This document shows positions 13,422 through 17,429 of a DNA stretch of 17,429 bases, one piece after another. The position numbers and the translations under genes are program-made. Source of the stretch: Ruminococcaceae bacterium UBA1404 (GTDB lineage: Bacteria; Bacillota; Clostridia; Oscillospirales; Ruminococcaceae); assembly GCA_002305075.1 (NCBI GenBank), contig DBQC01000006.1, positions 483 through 17,911 on the forward strand. Reading direction: 5' to 3'. The notes beneath the pieces were generated by a model. That model ran no database searches. It was not told the origin of the DNA and saw nothing but the letters and a program-made list of their open reading frames with translations. Within the stretch, counting starts at the first letter, position 1; each line of letters starts with the position of its first letter.

Positions 13422-13455
13422 TGCGCGCAGCACAACGCGCAGCACAATACAATGG
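13422..13455 (-). repeat. Leader repeat copy 1 with tandem unit
   Basis: CCATTGTATTGTGCTGCGCG (minus strand, 13436-13455) is identical to 14210-14229. Here its second half, TTGTGCTGCGCG, is repeated in tandem (13424-13435). It lies about 76 bases before the flavodoxin-type start. Confidence 0.75.
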
Positions 13456-13519
13456 ATTTTCGAATCATACGGCCCGGCGCTGTGCCTGCGCGTCGCCGGG
13501 TCCGTGCGGTCGCTTCCCG

Positions 13520-14149
13520 TTACGAGTCGGTGCAAGTCACCTGCAGCGCCGAAACAAACGCTTCGGTCCCAATATCCACAAAGATGCCCACAGAACCGCG
13601 CGCGTCCGGCCCGTGCTTCATATGCTCCACCACCAGAACGGGCTGCTCGGCGCCATTTAAGTAAAAGGCCGCGTGGTCTTCCTCGATCACGGCTTTTAAC
13701 GTGATCCATTCATCCAGCGCGACATCGACAGGCGCCTCAAATGCGGTGATGCCGAACTCCCGAAAATAGCTGAAGATATAGCCCGGATAGGAAAAATACT
13801 GGCAGCCATGCGCTTTTCTCACCGGGTCTTCGCACTGTCTGCCGTTGGTCGGCCGCACATAAAAGGATTCAAACTCGGAATCCGCGTCGTTGGCCCGGAA
13901 CACAATGCCGATGAAGCCTCTTGCATGCGCGGGCGCATCCGGCAAAAGACGGCTGAGCATTTTGATCTCTATGCACCCGTTGTGGAAGCTGAGATCCTTC
14001 AGCTTGGCGTACGTATTTTCGTCCGGTACGGGAATTTTGTCCGTTTTGACGACCCGCAACGCCGGCGTGCCGTTTACCTCCGCATCCTCCACATGCGTAT
14101 GCACGGGTGTAAAATGTTCTGCTTTGACTTCGATCTGTCTGTTTATCAC
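13520..14149 (-). CDS. Concanavalin A-like (LamG/DUF1080-type) protein
   Basis: A 209-residue, mostly beta-strand protein. Patterns such as GFIGIVFRANDADSEFESFYVRP, GYIFSYFREFGI, DEWITLKAVIEEDHAAFYLNG and GSVGIFVDIGTEAFVSALQV resemble the jelly-roll concanavalin A-like lectin/glucanase fold (3-keto-disaccharide hydrolase or LamG relatives). There is no signal peptide, so it is presumably cytoplasmic. No catalytic residues can be assigned. GTG 14149 is preferred: AAAGGA lies 10 bases upstream, whereas the earlier in-frame GTG at 14158 is too close to that site. The leader carries the same repeat as the flavodoxin-type gene downstream. A GC hairpin without a T-run follows the stop. Confidence 0.65.
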   Translation of the reverse strand: MINRQIEVKAEHFTPVHTHVEDAEVNGTPALRVVKTDKIPVPDENTYAKLKDLSFHNGCIEIKMLSRLLPDAPAHARGFIGIVFRANDADSEFESFYVRPTNGRQCEDPVRKAHGCQYFSYPGYIFSYFREFGITAFEAPVDVALDEWITLKAVIEEDHAAFYLNGAEQPVLVVEHMKHGPDARGSVGIFVDIGTEAFVSALQVTCTDS

Positions 14150-14161
14150 AAAGATCACATC

Positions 14162-14173
14162 CTTTCCGCCGCA
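14162..14173 (-). repeat. Shared ribosome-site box, copy 2
   Basis: Minus-strand GCGGCGGAAAGG, 12 bases before the concanavalin-like start; identical to 13373-13384. Confidence 0.6.
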
Positions 14174-14209
14174 CTTGAAACACCGCAGGAACGGGAATCT
14201 CCGCCCTGC

Positions 14210-14229
14210 GCGCAGCACAATACAATGGG
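14210..14229 (-). repeat. Leader repeat copy 2
   Basis: CCATTGTATTGTGCTGCGCG, identical to 13436-13455, 61 bases before the concanavalin-like start. The two copies are in the same orientation, 774 bases apart. The rest of the 264-base gap 14150-14413 holds no gene I can support. Confidence 0.75.
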
Positions 14230-14413
14230 GGTTGAGAGGAGGCGGGCGACGTGCACCGACGCCTTGCCGTCCAGACGCCGCACTGCAGCCGCGATCCGCT
14301 CTTCTCTGAAGGCCGAACCGCGCGGCAAAGCTGTTCTCGAGGTGGGCCTCGTTTTGCGCGCTTTTCCAACGCCTCCGGTGTCTGCCTGAACCGCGTACCG
14401 CAGCCAATCGCGC

Positions 14414-15244
14414 CTATTTGTTGAAAATATTGTCCCTGGTGTATGCAATGTTGGCGAGCTTGTTGTCGCGACGCTTGAAATCGCCGGTAAAACGGCGCGC
14501 ATAGAGAAAATCGCGGCCGATGTACGCCATGGGGAACTGGTCGTCCGTGCCGGCCATGATTTCATCGCACAGCTCGAGCGCTTCCCCAACGATGCATTTT
14601 GGCACCGCGCCTGTGCCGTGCCCACCGTACAACACGTCGAACGCACCAGAGAACGTCTGGAAATGAAGGAGACTCTGCTTATACGTTTCGATCGTCGTGG
14701 AGCAGGGCAGCGCAAGCAGCGTGTTGGGGTTGCACGCGTCGCCGGAATACACGACGCGACGCGCGCGGTCGAGAAACACAAGCGTGCCTTTCGTGTGGCC
14801 CGGCACCGCGATGGCCTCGAGCTGCACGCCGCCCAGATCAAAGACATCGCCGTCGTACACGGGCAGCGTGCGCACCGCGCAGCGCGGCACAACGTCTTCA
14901 AGCTTGGGCTGGAACGCATCGGCTGGGCGGCCGCGCATCACGAAATCGTACCGGCGCGCAGGGTCGCCGTGTTCATAGAGCAGCTCCACATCCGCCGGAT
15001 GGACGCGGCAGGCGCCGTACTCAAACGATGCACCCGCATGGTCCACGTGGCCGTGCGTCAGCACGAGCTCGATGGGCAGGTCGGTCAGCTCGCGGACAAA
15101 GGCGCGCAGGCTGCCAACGCCTGCGAGACCGTCGATGAGCATCGCCCGTTCGCCGCCCTCAATGAGGTAGCACAGCTCGCCGCCAAGTCCGCCAATCTGC
15201 GTGACGTTTTCAAAAATCTTGTTGGCTGTAAAGAATTTGGACAT
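14414..15244 (-). CDS. MBL-fold (glyoxalase II-like) metallo-hydrolase
   Basis: A 276-residue metallo-beta-lactamase-fold hydrolase. The metal-binding motif HGHVDH is at 64-69, with His150 (VPGHTKG), Asp169 (YSGDACN) and His209 (GGHGTG) completing a binuclear site. Members hydrolyse thioesters, lactones or phosphoesters; the length and SGDACN motif fit the general hydrolase group rather than true beta-lactamases. ATG 15244 has GGAGG 7 bases upstream. It lies 264 bases before the concanavalin-like gene on the same strand with no terminator seen between, so weak cotranscription is possible. The substrate is unknown. Confidence 0.9.
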   Translation of the reverse strand: MSKFFTANKIFENVTQIGGLGGELCYLIEGGERAMLIDGLAGVGSLRAFVRELTDLPIELVLTHGHVDHAGASFEYGACRVHPADVELLYEHGDPARRYDFVMRGRPADAFQPKLEDVVPRCAVRTLPVYDGDVFDLGGVQLEAIAVPGHTKGTLVFLDRARRVVYSGDACNPNTLLALPCSTTIETYKQSLLHFQTFSGAFDVLYGGHGTGAVPKCIVGEALELCDEIMAGTDDQFPMAYIGRDFLYARRFTGDFKRRDNKLANIAYTRDNIFNK

Positions 15245-15343
15245 CCAAACACCTCCCAAAAAATCACCGCACCATTCAGGACGGTCTTTCCTGCCGCACA
15301 AACCGCCTTACCGGCCGACGTGCAGCGCGCGTTTCACGCTTTC

Positions 15344-15372
15344 ATTATACAGCCTTACGGTAAAAAAATCCA
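15344..15372 (-). promoter_or_regulatory. Candidate promoter of the MBL-fold gene
   Basis: Minus-strand perfect TATAAT (15344-15349) with a weak -35 (TGGATT) 17 bases upstream in a T-rich stretch. The leader to the start is about 95 bases. Confidence 0.5.
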
Positions 15373-15462
15373 TAAAAAAACGGCGTACCGGCACCGTATC
15401 TTGTGGTTTTTCCGGTTTTGGGGGCAAGCGGACGCGTTTTGCGAAAAATCCGGAAAAAACGC

Positions 15463-15491
15463 TTGCATTTTCGGGGGTGATGTGGTATGAT
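15463..15491 (+). promoter_or_regulatory. Promoter of rpsT
   Basis: TTGCAT (15463-15468), 17-base spacer, TATGAT (15486-15491). The leader to the GTG is about 90 bases, in which bS20 feedback control could act. Confidence 0.75.
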
Positions 15492-15590
15492 TATTTCTGC
15501 GTTATTGGAGTTTAAGGCGAATCTATGCCCACCAATACGGTTCAGGCGGTTTCGCCGTACTATAATCCTGTTATCGAGGAGGTGTCTACT

Positions 15591-15851
15591 GTGCCTAACA
15601 TCAAATCGGCTAAGAAGCGCGTAAAGGTCGCTGCTGCAAAGACCCTGCAGAACAAGATGATCAACTCTCAGCTCAAGACCGAGCTCAAGAAGGCCAATGC
15701 GGCGATCGAGTCCAATGCGGCTGACAAGGCGGAGGCTGTCAAGGTCGCTGTCAAGAAGATCGACCAGGCGGCTGCGAAGGGTATTCTGCACAAGAATACG
15801 GCTGCCAGAAAGAAGTCCGCTCTCGATAAGAAACTCAACGCGGGCGCGTAA
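15591..15851 (+). CDS. rpsT: 30S ribosomal protein bS20
   Basis: An 86-residue, Lys/Ala-rich, all-helical ribosomal protein that binds 16S rRNA early in 30S assembly. It has the family start PNIKSAKKRV and the C-terminal block KGILHKNTAARKKSALDKKL. The length is typical. The start is GTG 15591 with GGAGG 8 bases upstream; non-ATG starts are known for rpsT (UUG in E. coli), where they take part in feedback control. An in-frame ATG at 15525, with AAGG 7 bases upstream and no intervening stop, could add 22 residues, but those do not fit the family. Codon use differs from the neighbours, as expected of a highly expressed gene. Confidence 0.97.
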   Translation: MPNIKSAKKRVKVAAAKTLQNKMINSQLKTELKKANAAIESNAADKAEAVKVAVKKIDQAAAKGILHKNTAARKKSALDKKLNAGA

Positions 15852-15870
15852 CTTCCAACATCGCATGATT

Positions 15871-15904
15871 AAAAGACCGTTCCGATCGGAACGGTCTTTT
15901 TTCT
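15871..15904. terminator. Bidirectional terminator after rpsT
   Basis: A perfect 30-base palindrome (15871-15900, core AGACCGTTCCGA and its complement) with A-run on the left and TTTTTTTT (15897-15904) on the right, between the convergent rpsT and zinc-ribbon genes. Confidence 0.92.
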
Positions 15905-15936
15905 TTGCTTTGGCATTTGGTTTTCAAAGAAACGGT

Positions 15937-16509
15937 TCAAAAATAATACCAGAAATCCGCAGCCGAAAGGATCAGCATCAGCAACCAGAAAACAATGACC
16001 AGGGCGTTCAGGATCAGGCCTGCAATGGCAAGCCCCTTGCCGCGCTGACCGCGCTGATTGATCTGCGGCATACTGATGATGGACAGCACTATGCCCACAA
16101 TCGATGTAATCGGGAAGCAGCAGAACACCATCGAGACGCACGAAAGGACGAATCCGGCGATCGCCATGCCGTTGTATGGCGGCGGCACAACCGGAGGCTG
16201 CCCATAGTACGGCGTCGTCGGCGGCTGGGGCGGATAGCCAGAAACCGGTGGCTTCGTGTAAACCGGCGGCATATTCTGGCCCTGCGGGACGGAATTCCCC
16301 GGCTGCCCCTGCGGCGGGGTGGGAGGCTGGCCATATCCCTGCGCAGGCTGACCATACCCCTGCGGTTGGCCGTACTGCGGAGGCTGGTTATACCCCTGCG
16401 ATTGACCATATCCCTGAGGCTGAACATAAACCGGCGCGTTGGCCCCGCAATGCGGGCAGCACGCCGCACGATCGTCATAAATTGTCCCACACTGGCTGCA
16501 CTGCACCAT
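15937..16509 (-). CDS. Zinc-ribbon, PQG-repeat, DUF4190-like membrane protein
   Basis: A 190-residue protein in three parts: an N-terminal zinc ribbon (Cys4, 7, 18, 21, CSQC ... CPHC); a low-complexity linker (about 29-113) built of QPQGYGQ-type repeats and prolines; and two transmembrane helices (about 115-147 and 160-183) in the DUF4190 pattern, GMAIAGFVLS ... SIVGIVLSIIS ... GKGLAIAGLILN. Its function is unknown; such proteins are common in Firmicutes and may be envelope or sensing components. ATG 16509 has GGGAGG 8 bases upstream; an earlier in-frame ATG (16533) has its ribosome site too close. It is expressed from its own near-consensus promoter. Confidence 0.82.
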   Translation of the reverse strand: MVQCSQCGTIYDDRAACCPHCGANAPVYVQPQGYGQSQGYNQPPQYGQPQGYGQPAQGYGQPPTPPQGQPGNSVPQGQNMPPVYTKPPVSGYPPQPPTTPYYGQPPVVPPPYNGMAIAGFVLSCVSMVFCCFPITSIVGIVLSIISMPQINQRGQRGKGLAIAGLILNALVIVFWLLMLILSAADFWYYF

Positions 16510-16547
16510 AACCACGGCCTCCCTATCACCCATAACCTTTTGTTTTC

Positions 16548-16576
16548 AGTATACGTGCCGAAAAGCCGGTTGTCAA
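16548..16576 (-). promoter_or_regulatory. Promoter of the zinc-ribbon membrane protein
   Basis: Minus-strand perfect TTGACA (16571-16576), 17-base spacer, TATACT (16548-16553). Confidence 0.85.
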
Positions 16577-16579
16577 GGG

Positions 16580-16617
16580 CAAAGAAAACCGCGGCGTCTA
16601 AAATGGACGTCGCGGTT
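16580..16617 (-). terminator. Terminator-like hairpin without an obvious gene
   Basis: AACCGCGGCGTC (16587-16598) pairs over 12 positions (one G-U on the plus strand, an A-C mismatch on the minus) with GACGTCGCGGTT (16606-16617). On the minus strand a T-rich run, TTTTCTTT, follows. No intact gene ends here, so it may back up the MFS terminator or be left from a lost gene. Confidence 0.5.
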
Positions 16618-16667
16618 GGGGTATGGGTGTCAAACAATACACCGTGTTGAAGTACGCCTATCAATAA

Positions 16668-16793
16668 ACATGCATTTCACACAAAAACGGTGACACCGCC
16701 GCTTTCTCCCATGCGGAAAATCTGCTGCGGCCGTGTGACCCGAAGCAGCTGTGTGTGGTCACGGCAACGCTGGAGGCGCTGCTCCAGTCCTGA
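16668..16793 (+). pseudogene. Possible gene remnant (C-terminal fragment)
   Basis: A plus-strand frame between stops at 16665 and 16791 has coding-like composition and ends in a helical, protein-like tail (NGDTAAFSHAENLLRPC, then DPKQLCVVTATLEALLQS). It has no start codon or ribosome site of its own, so it looks like the end of a decayed gene. The parent family was not recognised, and chance coding is possible at this GC level. Confidence 0.3.
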
Positions 16794-16800
16794 GGCAGGC

Positions 16801-16834
16801 AAAAGGAAGGCCACCCCTCAATGGGTGGCCTTCC
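16801..16834 (-). terminator. Terminator overlapping the end of the MFS gene
   Basis: GGAAGGCCACCC (16805-16816) pairs perfectly with GGGTGGCCTTCC (16823-16834); minus-strand TTTT (16801-16804) follows. The TGA stop of the transporter (16818-16820) lies in the 6-base loop. Confidence 0.88.
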
Positions 16835-17429
16835 GGAGTATGTAGGCAATCCCGGCAAATCCGACCAAAAACAACAGCGCGCCGGCCTGCCAGAGCACCG
16901 AAACCGAAAACCGGCCAGCCACCAGCCCGGCAGCGCCGCTCGCCGCAAGCGCGCCGAGCTGCAGCGTCAGCCCCTGTGCGCTCAGCACCGTGGCGCGTAC
17001 CGCCGAGGGCGTGGCGCGGTGGATGATCACGTCCTGCGCCGTATCGGCAGCACCCAGCAGGAAATACAGCAACAGGTACAGCACGCCGAACAGCGCCGGC
17101 GCGGTGACCGCCCCGAGGGCCAACGCGCACAATCCCGCGAGCAGGTTGCCGAGCAGAAAAATTTGATGGACATGGTACCGCTTCGTCATTTTCTCCGCGG
17201 CAAGGCTGCCAAAAATGGACGCCAAGAAATACCCGAAGCCAAGTACCCCAAGCAGCCACAAAAGCGCATCGTTCCGCAGAAGCCCGGTAAACTGCGGCTG
17301 CCAGTACGTTTCCACCAGCATCATCAACACGCCGGAAACCGCGGTCGCGACGAGCAGCACCGGCAGGCACCGGTTCGCCCGGCAGGCTGCGCGGACCGTG
17401 CGCATCTGGTCGCGCAGCTTGGGGCGCTG
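16818..17429 (-). CDS. MFS transporter, C-terminal half (gene continues past right edge)
   Basis: The last 203 residues of a major facilitator superfamily permease; the frame is open through the right edge. About six hydrophobic helices are visible (for example VLLVATAVSGVLMMLVETYW, FGYFLASIFGSLAAEK, VLYLLLYFLLGAADTAQDV, FLVGFAGIAYIL), which match transmembrane helices 7-12 of a 12-helix carrier. The loop AAEKMTKRYH resembles the A-like cytoplasmic motif. The C terminus is short (RKATH). The substrate is unknown; the pattern resembles drug or metabolite exporters. The stop codon sits inside the loop of the terminator hairpin, so coding and termination signals overlap. Confidence 0.88.
   Translation of the reverse strand, partial: QRPKLRDQMRTVRAACRANRCLPVLLVATAVSGVLMMLVETYWQPQFTGLLRNDALLWLLGVLGFGYFLASIFGSLAAEKMTKRYHVHQIFLLGNLLAGLCALALGAVTAPALFGVLYLLLYFLLGAADTAQDVIIHRATPSAVRATVLSAQGLTLQLGALAASGAAGLVAGRFSVSVLWQAGALLFLVGFAGIAYILRKATH

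Noticed and set aside
13456..13519. CCCGGCG/CGCCGGG hairpin as terminator after the concanavalin-like gene
   Set aside because: No T-run follows on the minus strand; transcription may well continue into the flavodoxin-type gene.
13452..13664. Plus-strand frame beginning MDFRIIRPG, resembling the start of the GNAT protein
   Set aside because: Similarity stops after a few residues, the frame lies mostly opposite the concanavalin-like gene, and it begins inside the repeat.
1..17429. tRNA, rRNA, CRISPR arrays, transposases or phage genes
   Set aside because: None could be recognised on either strand; repeats found are limited to leader elements, operators and terminators.

Overview
The window reads as chromosomal DNA of a GC-rich (by eye), spore-forming, fermentative member of the Firmicutes, most likely a clostridium of the Oscillospiraceae/Ruminococcaceae type. 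The grounds are an isolated spoVAE, Gram-positive Shine-Dalgarno sites (AGGAGG, AAAGGAGG), clean sigma-A promoters, intrinsic terminators between most transcription units, a yybP-ykoY-type riboswitch, a LytTR regulator, and D- and L-2-hydroxyacid dehydrogenases. The genus cannot be settled from the sequence alone. I see no rRNA, tRNA, CRISPR array, insertion sequence or phage gene.

Layout. (1) 1-811, minus: start of a radical SAM protein preceded by a PqqD-like carrier, a RiPP-type maturase pair behind a promoter that carries two perfect palindromes. (2) 988-1868, minus: a LytTR response regulator whose receiver has Glu in place of the phospho-acceptor Asp. (3) 1896-4187: divergent sugar isomerase-like TIM barrel (minus) and an aldo/keto reductase-ogt operon (plus). 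(4) 4193-4991: bidirectional terminator and an AlkD glycosylase, so two alkylation-repair genes converge. (5) 4951-6504, plus: promoter, apparent Mn2+ (yybP-ykoY) aptamer, overlapping terminator, a Na+-pump decarboxylase beta subunit and a 44-residue OadG-like peptide. (6) 6503-9047: fliB-like and LacI-family genes (minus) divergent from a 49-residue membrane peptide (plus). (7) 9066-12178: orphan spoVAE, D-lactate dehydrogenase, rhodanese, and an LDH/MDH-family dehydrogenase with Arg at the substrate-specificity site. (8) 12227-15349: GNAT acetyltransferase converging on a flavodoxin-type reductase, a concanavalin-like protein and an MBL-fold hydrolase; two of these share a repeated leader element. 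(9) 15463-17429: rpsT, a zinc-ribbon/DUF4190-like membrane protein, a decayed stretch and the C-terminal half of an MFS transporter.

How they fit together. Most units are short, one or two genes, and each has its own promoter and terminator. Fermentative redox balance (two NAD-dependent 2-hydroxyacid dehydrogenases, aldo/keto reductase, flavodoxin) and Na+ energetics fit an anaerobic gut-type lifestyle. The most notable item is the riboswitch: an aptamer family known for Mn2+ sensing placed directly ahead of a Na+-translocating decarboxylase beta subunit that has no alpha or biotin-carrier gene beside it in this window. That suggests either metal-coupled control of a Na+ pump or a distinct transport role for a lone OadB/OadG-like pair.
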